Both the position numbers and the translations under genes were made by a program. Shown in pieces: positions 36,680 to 44,714 of a stretch of DNA of 62,276 nt (positions within the stretch are counted from its first letter, which is position 1; every line of letters starts with the position of its first letter). This DNA comes from Lachnospiraceae bacterium (GTDB lineage Bacteria > Bacillota > Clostridia > Lachnospirales > Lachnospiraceae), in NCBI GenBank assembly GCA_021203145.1, contig JAJQBS010000069.1:1-62276 (forward strand), written 5' to 3'. A model generated the notes under the pieces. That model worked only from the letters and a program-made list of their open reading frames with translations, searched no databases and was not told where the DNA came from.

Positions 36680-36712
36680 AAGAACAGGGCGGGTCAAAAC
36701 CGCCCTGTTCTT
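36680..36712 (+). terminator. Hairpin behind the 48-residue gene
   Basis: AAGAACAGGGCGG (36680-36692) pairs perfectly with CCGCCCTGTTCTT (36700-36712) around a 7-base loop. The T run is short, so termination strength is uncertain. Confidence 0.65.
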
Positions 36713-36828
36713 CGCCGTGTGTTGCGGGCAGGAGATGAAAAGACCGCATCACTCGGGCTGGATTTTTATAACAAAACAATTGCACAGAGAAAATCATCAT
36801 TATATAGGTATAAACAGAGAGGTATCGT

Positions 36829-37569
36829 ATGCCTTCAAAAACTGAAGAACAAAAGAAAACCCTCGCCCTTGAAATTATCGGACGTTTAAAAAAAGAATAT
36901 CCGAACGCGGACTGCACGCTTGATGACAGCCGGGCAGCGAAAAATTCTGCTCTACAAAATGACGCGGAAGTTATCCACGATTCGCAGTGCAAAGCGGGAC
37001 AGGACAGCGATCAGGCCTGGAAACTCCTTGTGAGCGTCCGCCTGGCGGCACAGTGTACGGACGCGCGGGTCAATATTGTAGTAGAGAAGCTCTATGAAAA
37101 ATTTCCGGATGTAAATGCGCTTGCCGCTGCCACACCGGAAGAAATTGAGGAGATTGTCCGTCCCTGCGGCCTTGGCAAGAGCAAGGCGCGCGACATCAGC
37201 GCCTGTATGCGTATCTTAAGAGATACATATGACGGCCGTGTGCCCGACGATTTTGACACGCTGCTGACGCTTCCAGGCGTGGGGCGCAAAAGCGCGAACC
37301 TGATCATGGGCGATGTGTTTGGCAAACCGGCGATCGTCACGGATACCCATTGTATCCGCCTGACCAACCGCATGGGTCTGGTCGACGGAATCAAAGACCC
37401 CAAAAGGGTGGAGATGGCGCTCTGGAAAATCATTCCCCCGGAAGAGGGGAATTCCTTCTGTCATCGGCTGGTATATCACGGAAGGGAAGTCTGTACTGCG
37501 CGGACAAAGCCGCACTGCGAGCGGTGTTGTGTGGCAGATCTCTGTGAGAAAAATGGGGTAGAGGGTTGA
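36829..37569 (+). CDS. nth: Endonuclease III
   Basis: Nth is a base-excision DNA glycosylase/AP lyase for oxidised pyrimidines. The 246-residue protein has the helix-hairpin-helix LPGVGRKSANLIMG with the catalytic Lys, catalytic Asp in VTDTHC, and the 4Fe-4S cysteines C-x7-C-x2-C-x5-C near the C terminus. An insertion of about 30 residues (DSRAAKNSALQNDAEVIHDS and after) separates the first helix from the conserved core and makes it longer than the usual 210. ATG 36829 follows AGAGAGG. Confidence 0.94.
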   Translation: MPSKTEEQKKTLALEIIGRLKKEYPNADCTLDDSRAAKNSALQNDAEVIHDSQCKAGQDSDQAWKLLVSVRLAAQCTDARVNIVVEKLYEKFPDVNALAAATPEEIEEIVRPCGLGKSKARDISACMRILRDTYDGRVPDDFDTLLTLPGVGRKSANLIMGDVFGKPAIVTDTHCIRLTNRMGLVDGIKDPKRVEMALWKIIPPEEGNSFCHRLVYHGREVCTARTKPHCERCCVADLCEKNGVEG

Positions 37570-37595
37570 AGAAAAAGCAAATAACCAAAAACGTT

Positions 37596-37624
37596 TTGCG
37601 CTTAAGCTGTGTTCGTGGTAGAAT
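37596..37624 (+). promoter_or_regulatory. Promoter before the decayed AAA-ATPase gene
   Basis: TTGCGC (37596-37601), 17-bp spacer, TAGAAT (37619-37624). The promoter seems intact although the gene behind it is broken. Confidence 0.45.
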
Positions 37625-37634
37625 CCTGTTATAA

Positions 37635-38621
37635 ATAAAGGTAGATGAAGAAACCTTTGTGTCAGAATTTGCGAATGAACTTCTGGACATTGCAGATGAG
37701 TTTCCAGAAGAAATCATAAAAAAACTCACTGCGTTTGCGGAAAAGACTGCAACGCTGAATTCGCTCAACGCTCTTTTCCGGGTAGTAAGGGACTGGTGCG
37801 GTGCAGCCGATAAACCACCAGTTCTGATCATCGATGAGGTGGATTACGCGTCGAACAATCAGGTCTTTATTGACTTTTTGGCACAGCTGCGCGCGTATTA
37901 CCTGAAACGCCCCGCGTGCCGGCGATTCATTCCGTGGTTCTTGCCGGAGTATATGATATCAGGAGCATTCGGAAAAAGATCAGACCGGACGAGGAACACC
38001 AGGAAAACTTTCCCTGGAACATTGCTACTGATTTCGACATTGACATGACCTTTTCAGAAGACGATATTTCAGGTATGCTGACTGGCTATGAAAATGATTA
38101 TCATACCGGAATGGACATCGGGGGAATGTCAGAGGCGATCTTTGCCTATACATCAGGATATCTGGTGCTGGTGTCACGTATCTGTAAGCTTCTTGATGAA
38201 AAAATACCTGGAACGGATGAGTTTCCGGACAGAAGCAGTGCATGGACGAAAAAGGGGTTTGACGAAGCCATAAAAAGAGTCATAAAAGAGGACAATCCGC
38301 TTTATGAATCCATGCTGGGAAAGCTGAGCCTGTATCCACAGCTGAAAGCATTTATTCAGGAGCTGCTTTTCAATGGGAAACCGTTTCCATATATTGGCGA
38401 CTACCCCGTACATCAAAGATGCGGCTATGTTCGGTTTTATCCGCAATGAAAAGGAAACGGCCGTTATCTCGAACCGTATTTTTGAGGCGGTTTTGTATAA
38501 TTCTTTCATCGCGGAGAAGCTTGCCGGGAATGAAATGTATACCGCCGGTGCAAAAGAACCAAATCAGTTTATCGTAGGCGGACATAAATCGGATAGAGGA
38601 ACGGCTTCTTCCTCTAGTTGA
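37635..38621 (+). pseudogene. Broken AAA-ATPase-like gene (AAA/PD-DExK family)
   Basis: Three pieces in three frames can be joined: VDEETFVSEFANELL to PPVLIIDEVDYASNN (37641-37915, Walker B IIDEVD), then DIRSIRKKIRPDEEHQENFPWN to MLGKLSLYPQLKAFI (37916-38395), then YIKDAAMFGFIRNEKETAVI to IFEAVLYNSF (38395-38540). At least two frameshifts separate them. The N-terminal Walker A part and the C-terminal nuclease part are missing. Intact relatives are a multicopy family in gut Clostridia and Bacteroidetes. The gene is not expected to be functional. Confidence 0.85.
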
Positions 38622-38669
38622 TACGCAGACGGATAGAGGAAGAAACCGTTCCTCTATCCGTTTTTTTTT
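38590..38669 (+). terminator. Long nested hairpin with T run before csoR
   Basis: CGGATAGAGGAACGG (38590-38604) pairs perfectly with CCGTTCCTCTATCCG (38646-38660), with an inner stem TTCTTCCTCTA/TAGAGGAAGAA, followed by nine T. The stem sequence is related to the CGGATAGGGGAA module of the hairpin repeats. Confidence 0.92.
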
Positions 38670-38671
38670 GC

Positions 38672-38730
38672 TTGACAAATACCGCCAGGGGGTATATGAT
38701 AGCTCATAGAAATACCCACGAGGGGTATTT
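38672..38730 (+). promoter_or_regulatory. csoR-copA promoter with two CsoR-type operators
   Basis: TTGACA (38672-38677), 17-bp spacer and TATGAT (38695-38700). The palindrome AATACC-gcca-GGGGGTAT (about 38679-38695) fills the spacer, and AAATACCC-acga-GGGGTATTT (38710-38730) lies at the transcription start. Both match the G/C-tract palindromes bound by copper-sensing CsoR repressors; binding to these sites is inferred. Confidence 0.8.
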
Positions 38731-38786
38731 GATTCTGCGAGAGATAATGGTGCGCTTACGCCGCAGGTATAAGGAGTTGATTTTCA

Positions 38787-39239
38787 GTGAATGCTAAAGA
38801 TAGCGTAAATAAGGACAGCATAGGCAAGGAAAACATAGAAAAAGAGAGCATAGAAAACGAAAGTATAGAAAACGAAGGTATGGGAAACGAAAGTATGGGT
38901 AATCCGGAGGAAGACAAGATTTCCGAAATCAGAGAGAACGGCGAGCAGGGCTGCTGCTGTTGTAAGAAGACCGTGCGCTCGGAAGAGGAGCGCCGGAAGC
39001 TGATCAACCGCCTGAACCGTATCGAGGGCCAGATCCGCGGGATCAGGGGGATGTTGGAGAGGGATGCGTACTGCAATGATATCCTGATCCAGTCTGCGGC
39101 GGTGAATGCGGCGGTGAACTCGTTTAATAAAGAGCTGCTGTCCAGCCATATCCACTCCTGCGTGGTTCGGGATATCCGGGATGGCAGGGATGAGGTGGTG
39201 GACGAGCTGGTGACCACGATCCAGAAGCTGATGAGATGA
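38787..39239 (+). CDS. csoR: Copper-sensing repressor, CsoR family
   Basis: CsoR represses copper efflux genes and is released when Cu(I) binds. The core (about residues 62-150) has the metal ligands Cys96, His121 and Cys125 in the expected spacing. The first 60 residues are an unusual extension made of repeats such as SIENESIENE and MGNESMGN, followed by CCCC (residues 56-59), which might itself bind copper. The GTG start at 38787 lies behind AAGGAG. It is followed 123 bp later by copA, and the two operator palindromes lie directly upstream, so autoregulation is likely. Confidence 0.9.
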   Translation: MNAKDSVNKDSIGKENIEKESIENESIENEGMGNESMGNPEEDKISEIRENGEQGCCCCKKTVRSEEERRKLINRLNRIEGQIRGIRGMLERDAYCNDILIQSAAVNAAVNSFNKELLSSHIHSCVVRDIRDGRDEVVDELVTTIQKLMR

Positions 39240-39362
39240 TCGCTGCCTTTGGATAATACGGTCACAGGCTTTGCTCCAGAGTTAGAGACAGAAGAGACAG
39301 AATCCTGCGAAGCAGGATAAAAATATATTTTAGTTCAGACCGGAAAGGGGAAGAGGAAAGGT

Positions 39363-42068
39363 ATGGACCAATATACTGTTACAGGAATGAGCTGCGCGGC
39401 CTGCCAGGCAAGGGTGGAGAAGGCCGTGGCAAAGGTCCCCGGCGTGACGTCATGTGCGGTCAGTCTGCTGACGAATTCGATGGGGGTGGAGGGAAATGCC
39501 TCGCCGGACGCGATCATCCGCGCTGTGCAGGACGCCGGGTATGGAGCGGCTCAAAAGGGTTCTGCATCGGCCAGGGCAGGCAGTGGCAGTGCAGGATCGC
39601 ATGCCGTGCAGTCCCTTGCGGAGCAGGAGGAAGCGCTTGCGGATCATGAGACGCCGGTTCTGAAGCGCCGGCTGATTGCTTCGGTCGGATTTCTGCTTGT
39701 GTTGATGTATTTTTCAATGGGGCACATGATGTGGGGATGGCCGCTGCCCGCCTGGTTTGAAGATAACCATGTCGCGATGGGGTTGGTGCAGCTGCTGCTT
39801 TCGACCATCATTATGGTGATTAACCAGAAGTTTTTTATCAGCGGCTATAAGGGACTGATCCATCGTTCGCCCAACATGGACACGCTTGTGGCTTTGGGAT
39901 CATCCGCTTCTTATCTGTGGAGTGTCTACGCACTTTTTATGATGACCCGGGCGCAGGTGGACGGGAATATGGAAGCAGTCATGAGCTACATGATGGATTT
40001 CTATTTTGAGTCCGCCGCGATGATTCTGACACTGATTACAGTCGGCAAGATGCTCGAAGCGCGGTCGAAGGGAAAGACAACGGACGCACTCAAAAGCCTG
40101 ATGAAGCTGGCGCCCAAGACTGCGGTGCTGGTAAAGGACGGAATCGAGCAGACGGTTCCGATTGAACAGGTGAAAAAGGGCGATGTGTTTGTCGTCCGCC
40201 CCGGGGAGAATATTCCCGTGGACGGTGTGATTCTGGATGGAAGCAGTGCCGTCAACGAGGCAGCCCTGACCGGCGAGAGCATTCCGGTGGATAAGACCGT
40301 CGGGGATGCCGTCTCGGCAGCGACTGTCAACCAGTCCGGCTTTATCCGATGTGAGGCAACCCGGGTGGGGGAGGATACGACACTTTCCCAGATCATCCAG
40401 ATGGTCAGCGACGCGGCCGCAACGAAGGCTCCGATCGCAAAGATTGCGGACAGGGTGTCGGGCGTATTCGTCCCAATCGTAATCACGATTGCAGTGATTA
40501 CGACCCTCATCTGGCTGCTCGCGGGGCAGACGGTTGCCTTCGCGCTCGCGAGGGGGATCTCCGTCCTGGTCATCAGCTGCCCGTGCGCGCTGGGGCTGGC
40601 GACTCCGGTGGCAATCATGGTTGGCAATGGAATGGGCGCGAAAAACGGCATTTTGTTTAAAAACGCCGTTTCCCTGGAGGAGACGGGAAAGGTGCAGGTC
40701 GTGGTGCTTGACAAAACCGGTACCATCACGAGCGGGGAGCCGAAGGTGACGGACATCTTTCCTGTGGAGGGCGTGACAGAACAGGAGCTTCTGGAATCTG
40801 CCTGCGCTCTGGAACAGAAAAGCGAACATCCTCTGGCGAAGGCAATTCTGAGCTATGGACAGGACCGGAGGCTTTCCGTTGCGGAGGCCGGTGATTTCCA
40901 GGCGCTCCCGGGAAACGGGCTGGTTGCCTTGCTCGATGGGGAGGAGCTCCTCGGCGGCAGCCTGAAATTCATTCGGAGCCGGGCGAGAGTCGCGGAGGTC
41001 GTCGAGGCACAGGCAAATACGTTCGCAGAGGCCGGAAAAACGCCCCTTCTGTTTACAAAAGCCGGAAAGCTGCTTGGAATCATCGCCGTAGCAGATGTGA
41101 TCCGGGAAGACAGTCCGCAGGCTATCCGAGAATTGCAGAATATGGGCATCCGCGTGGTGATGCTGACCGGCGACAATGAGCGCACGGCGAGGGCGATTGG
41201 CGCCCAGGCGGGAGTGGACGAGGTAATCGCGGGCGTGCTGCCGGACGGCAAGGAGAGTGTAATCCGGCAACTGCAAGAGATGCAGACGCCGGAGGATGAG
41301 AATATTCACTTCTGGTCGGCGCTGAAAAAAGTGATTCCGGGTCATGAAACAAGAGAAAGGCAGAAAATCAGGGTCGCAATGGTCGGTGACGGCATCAACG
41401 ACGCTCCGGCTCTCACAAGAGCGGATATCGGTATCGCGATCGGCGCGGGAGCGGACGTCGCGATCGACGCGGCAGACGTGGTTCTGATGAAAAGCCGGTT
41501 AAGCGACGTCCCGGCGGCCATCCGCTTGAGCCGCGCAACCCTGCGCAATATCCATGAAAACCTTTTCTGGGCTTTTTTCTATAACGTGATTGGCATTCCG
41601 CTTGCGGCAGGCGTGTGGATCCCGCTCTTCGGCTGGACACTAAACCCAATGTTTGGAGCGGCCGCCATGAGCCTCTCCAGCTTCTGCGTCGTGTCCAACG
41701 CTTTGCGCCTGAATCTGTTCCGGATTCATGAGGCGGGGCATGACAGAAAAATCAATCAGGTGGAACTAAAAATAACCATAAATCAACAAAACGAAACGGA
41801 GGAAACTAACATGGTAAAGACGACAGTACAGGTAGACGGAATGATGTGCGGCATGTGTGAAAGCCACGTCAATGATGCTGTCCGCAAGGCATTTGAGGTC
41901 AAGAAGGTCACATCCAATCACAGTAAAGGCGTTACGGAGATTCTCTCCGAATCTGAGCTGGACGAGGGCAAGCTTCGCGCCGCGATCGAGGAGACCGGCT
42001 ATAAGGTGGGCGCTGTTACGATCGGCGACCAGTCAGAAAAGAAGGGATTTTCCCTGTTCCACAAGTAA
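39363..42068 (+). CDS. copA: Copper-exporting P-type ATPase fused to a CopZ-like domain
   Basis: The 901-residue protein pumps Cu(I) out of the cell. It has an N-terminal HMA domain with C11xxC14, eight predicted membrane segments, TGES (about 303), the CPC ion motif (406-408), DKTGT phosphorylation site (about 449) and [10 protein letters not shown]. After the last membrane helix the frame continues through [19 protein letters not shown] into a complete second HMA domain ([13 protein letters not shown]) that looks like the chaperone CopZ. A Cys-containing HMA at the C terminus is not the usual CopA layout. ATG 39363 follows GAGGAAAGG. Confidence 0.95.
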   Translation: MDQYTVTGMSCAACQARVEKAVAKVPGVTSCAVSLLTNSMGVEGNASPDAIIRAVQDAGYGAAQKGSASARAGSGSAGSHAVQSLAEQEEALADHETPVLKRRLIASVGFLLVLMYFSMGHMMWGWPLPAWFEDNHVAMGLVQLLLSTIIMVINQKFFISGYKGLIHRSPNMDTLVALGSSASYLWSVYALFMMTRAQVDGNMEAVMSYMMDFYFESAAMILTLITVGKMLEARSKGKTTDALKSLMKLAPKTAVLVKDGIEQTVPIEQVKKGDVFVVRPGENIPVDGVILDGSSAVNEAALTGESIPVDKTVGDAVSAATVNQSGFIRCEATRVGEDTTLSQIIQMVSDAAATKAPIAKIADRVSGVFVPIVITIAVITTLIWLLAGQTVAFALARGISVLVISCPCALGLATPVAIMVGNGMGAKNGILFKNAVSLEETGKVQVVVLDKTGTITSGEPKVTDIFPVEGVTEQELLESACALEQKSEHPLAKAILSYGQDRRLSVAEAGDFQALPGNGLVALLDGEELLGGSLKFIRSRARVAEVVEAQANTFAEAGKTPLLFTKAGKLLGIIAVADVIREDSPQAIRELQNMGIRVVMLTGDNERTARAIGAQAGVDEVIAGVLPDGKESVIRQLQEMQTPEDENIHFWSALKKVIPGHETRERQKIRVAMVGDGINDAPALTRADIGIAIGAGADVAIDAADVVLMKSRLSDVPAAIRLSRATLRNIHENLFWAFFYNVIGIPLAAGVWIPLFGWTLNPMFGAAAMSLSSFCVVSNALRLNLFRIHEAGHDRKINQVELKITINQQNETEETNMVKTTVQVDGMMCGMCESHVNDAVRKAFEVKKVTSNHSKGVTEILSESELDEGKLRAAIEETGYKVGAVTIGDQSEKKGFSLFHK
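41811..42068 (+). CDS. copZ: Possible internal start: CopZ-like copper chaperone
   Basis: Within copA, the ATG at 41811 is in frame and preceded by ACGGAGGAAACTAAC, a textbook ribosome site. Translation from it gives an 85-residue CopZ with CxxC copper ligands and a hydrophilic tail. The arrangement suggests that copA and copZ were separate adjacent genes and that the copA stop codon was lost, so both a fusion and a free chaperone could be made. Confidence 0.5.
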   Translation: MVKTTVQVDGMMCGMCESHVNDAVRKAFEVKKVTSNHSKGVTEILSESELDEGKLRAAIEETGYKVGAVTIGDQSEKKGFSLFHK

Positions 42069-42237
42069 GAACCTGTCGGCCAATCACTCATTCAACCTGC
42101 ACCGCCTGATACGCGAACCGCAGGGTTTAAAAGCCTTGCCGCAGAAAATGATTGCACCCCCGGTATTGTGCTGAAACAGAAGTGTGCTATACTGATATTA
42201 CTTTTCCTGGAAGGCGCGAGAATTAGCAAAAAAAATA

Positions 42238-42266
42238 TTGTAATTTTTGTGAAACAATGGTATAGT
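42238..42266 (+). promoter_or_regulatory. Promoter in front of the envelope gene cluster
   Basis: TTGTAA (42238-42243), 17-bp spacer, TATAGT (42261-42266). It would start a transcript near 42273 that first covers the structured region at 42273-42416. Confidence 0.65.
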
Positions 42267-42272
42267 CACTTT

Positions 42273-42416
42273 AGTGTTTTACAGTAAGAGTCCAGGAGAG
42301 GGAAATGCTGGACATACAATACCGTGCAGGTGTGGGCAAGATGCAGGATAGCATATGATTTATATGCACAGGTAAGCACCATTTTATACCCCGCGGCAGG
42401 TCTGCGGGGTATTGTT
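42273..42416 (+). ncRNA. Candidate structured leader or small RNA
   Basis: Three stems follow the promoter: GTCCAG/CTGGAC (about 42289-42315), GGTG...CACC enclosing GCATAT-gattt-ATATGC, and ATACCCCGC/GCGGGGTAT (42386-42412) followed by TGTTAT. The order of two structured stems and a final terminator-like stem suits a riboswitch or an independent small RNA. It does not match a class I know. The rest of 42069-42475 holds no gene. Confidence 0.45.
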
Positions 42417-42475
42417 ATGTGATGCATGTCACATTTTAATTAATAGAAACTCTTTATGACCAAGAGGTGCGGCTT

Positions 42476-43249
42476 ATGCAAAAGAAAAAGAAGACAGGTG
42501 CATTTTGGTATATTATTCTCGAAATTCTGATCGGTGTGCTGATCGCACATTTTTTTCTTATGGATGCATTCGATGAAAAACACTTCCTGAAAGCTGTCAT
42601 TTACGCATATTCAGAAACAGGACAGACGACGGAGACGGCGTCTTCGGCGGGTGCGGATGGAACAGTGGGTTCCTCCAATTCTTCCAGCGAGGCCAGTTCC
42701 GGTACCGGTGAGGTATCAGAAGGAACGGTAAGCCTGGCGGAGGATTCGGCTGCCTCGGAGACCGTGACGATCACTGTGTCGGATGTGTCAGACGTATCAG
42801 GGACTGTTTCCGGCGCGAAGGTGGCAATCACGAGCGCATCTGAGAGCTCGGTGGTCGAGCAGGAGGGCTACAGTAATACAGCCTATGAGGCTTATGACGG
42901 CGATCTGACGACCTCCTGGCAGGAAGGCGTGGACGGAGCCGGAGAAGGATCCTGGCTGAGCTATACCTTTGACGGGACCTGCCAGGTGACCAGCATCGTA
43001 TTCTACCTGGGCGTCTGGAGAGAGGCGGAGGGAAAAGATTACTATCACAATAATCACCGCCCGAAGCAGATTGAGATTTCCATGGGAGGACAGACCTGGA
43101 CGGCGGAATTTACAGATGAGAAAATAGCGCATGTGGTAAGCTTTTCCTCCCCCGTCGAGGCGTCGGAGGTGACATTTACGATATTGAGTGTATACGGCTC
43201 CGAGTATTATGACGACACTGGTATCGCGGAAATCATGGTGATGGCATGA
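42476..43249 (+). CDS. Membrane-anchored discoidin-like (NADase-type) glycan-binding protein
   Basis: The 257-residue protein has one N-terminal membrane anchor (about 11-32), a Ser/Thr/Glu linker (about 45-115) and a C-terminal beta-sandwich of the galactose-binding/discoidin type (about 120-257): YSNTAYEAYDGDLTTSWQEG, GEGSWLSYTFDG, NNHRPKQIEI, and the terminal DDTGIAEIMV. This pattern is that of the NADase-type glycan-binding domain. It should face outward and bind carbohydrate. ATG 42476 lies behind AGAGGTG; an in-frame GTG at 42467 is less likely. It opens the envelope cluster. Confidence 0.85.
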   Translation: MQKKKKTGAFWYIILEILIGVLIAHFFLMDAFDEKHFLKAVIYAYSETGQTTETASSAGADGTVGSSNSSSEASSGTGEVSEGTVSLAEDSAASETVTITVSDVSDVSGTVSGAKVAITSASESSVVEQEGYSNTAYEAYDGDLTTSWQEGVDGAGEGSWLSYTFDGTCQVTSIVFYLGVWREAEGKDYYHNNHRPKQIEISMGGQTWTAEFTDEKIAHVVSFSSPVEASEVTFTILSVYGSEYYDDTGIAEIMVMA

Positions 43250-43361
43250 GAAAATATGGGCATCGCCCGGAACATGACGATACTATTTGGGGAGCGAAAC
43301 AAGGCAGATTTCGGAGGATCCCGGCAGCTGCCATCTGAAAAGGAAAGAAAGAGGTGGAAAA

Positions 43362-44693
43362 ATGCGTGATGAAAAACATGATGCAGTGAAGAGAATACGC
43401 CCATTAAAAAAAGGCGATCCCCTGCCGGCGATCCTGGGGCTCGCGGCAGGGATCGTACTGCTGATTGTCGTCCTGATCCTGGTGTGGGTGTTCGTCCTGC
43501 GGGAAAATGGCGAAAAAGACGGCGGCAGCGTCCAGTCGGAATCGCAGTCAGAGAGCGTGACAGCCGAAGAGGAATCAGAGACCGAATCCGAGACAGACTC
43601 CGGGGAAACAGAAAGCGAGAGTGAGCCGATCTCTGAATCTGAAACGGAGGAGATCGAGTCAGAATCGGAGGAGGAGTCTGCGTATGCAGATGACGCGGCG
43701 GAGATCCTTGAAGGGATGACTCTGGAGCAGAAGGTGGATCAGCTGTTTTTCATCACGCCGCTGGCATTGATCAAGGCGAATGGCGCAGGTGATAATTATA
43801 CGTATGTTGAGGCAGTTGGGACAACAACGACGGCAGCCTATCAGGCGTTTCCGCTTGGGGGCGTGATTGTCGGAGAAAGTAATCGCACCAGTGACAATCA
43901 GGATATTGCCGCTTTCATCAATGATCTGCGCGCTCTGTCCGAGGACGTGCAGCTGCTGATTGCGATGACACAGACAGACTATGATACCTTTACAAATGGG
44001 GGATCGGTTTTTACAGCGGAGATTATCCTGGAAGATTCCGGAGAGACTGCGTATGCGCATGCCTCTGATGAGGCACTGGAGCTGGTCGTCCAGATTGCAG
44101 AGATTGACGTGACAGCCCAGGAAGTGGCAGAGCTGCTCTCCGATGGGGCGGATATGATTCTGGTAAACGATACCGATGACGCCTATTTTGACTATGCAAG
44201 CCTGCGAGCAGATCTGCTTTCCCTGATTGAGGCTGGCACTTCTCTGACAGAAGAGGATCTGGACGAGAAGGTTGCGTATGTTCTGGCGGAAAAGCTCAGA
44301 ATGTACGGCGATGAAATCGCAGAAGAGGATGAGACCGAGAGTGAGACGGACGGGACGTCCGCTTCGGGCAGTTCCTATTCATCAGGCGCAGGGACGAGTA
44401 CGACCGGGAATTCCTCTGGCACAGCGCAGGATGCGGATTCTTCGAGCGTCACAGATTCTACCGGCACCGGCACAACATCGAGCACCACAGATTCCACCGG
44501 CACAGGCGCAACAACATCGAGCGCCACAGATTCCACCAACACAAGCGCAGCATCGAGCGCCACAGATTCTACCGGCACAGGCACGACATCGGGCAGCATG
44601 GACTCCTCTGCAGATCGCTATACTGGATCCGGAGCGACAAGCGGCACAAATTCGGTTGCCGGGACCGGCGCAGACTCCACATCAACAGACTGA
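43362..44693 (+). CDS. Membrane-anchored GH3-like protein, probably non-catalytic
   Basis: The 443-residue protein has a membrane anchor (about 23-46), a long Glu/Ser spacer (about 55-112), a domain of about 200 residues related to the N-terminal barrel of glycoside hydrolase family 3 (MTLEQKVDQLFFITP, then FPLGGVIVG and INDLRALS), and a C-terminal Ser/Thr-rich tail with repeats of the DSTGTGTTSS type. Where GH3 enzymes have the conserved DxEGG segment, this protein reads AMTQTDYDTF, and the barrel is short, so it is probably a binding protein or pseudoenzyme. ATG 43362 follows AGAGGTGG. The next gene begins 21 bp later. Confidence 0.75.
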   Translation: MRDEKHDAVKRIRPLKKGDPLPAILGLAAGIVLLIVVLILVWVFVLRENGEKDGGSVQSESQSESVTAEEESETESETDSGETESESEPISESETEEIESESEEESAYADDAAEILEGMTLEQKVDQLFFITPLALIKANGAGDNYTYVEAVGTTTTAAYQAFPLGGVIVGESNRTSDNQDIAAFINDLRALSEDVQLLIAMTQTDYDTFTNGGSVFTAEIILEDSGETAYAHASDEALELVVQIAEIDVTAQEVAELLSDGADMILVNDTDDAYFDYASLRADLLSLIEAGTSLTEEDLDEKVAYVLAEKLRMYGDEIAEEDETESETDGTSASGSSYSSGAGTSTTGNSSGTAQDADSSSVTDSTGTGTTSSTTDSTGTGATTSSATDSTNTSAASSATDSTGTGTTSGSMDSSADRYTGSGATSGTNSVAGTGADSTSTD

Positions 44694-44714
44694 GGCGCGG
44701 AAGGGTGATCATCA

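Noticed and set aside
39900..41345. Minus-strand open frame of about 480 codons
   Set aside because: It is antisense to copA and has no expression signals.
42273..42416. 6S RNA or SRP RNA
   Set aside because: The ends do not form the long closing stem of 6S RNA, and the SRP Alu/S-domain motifs are missing.
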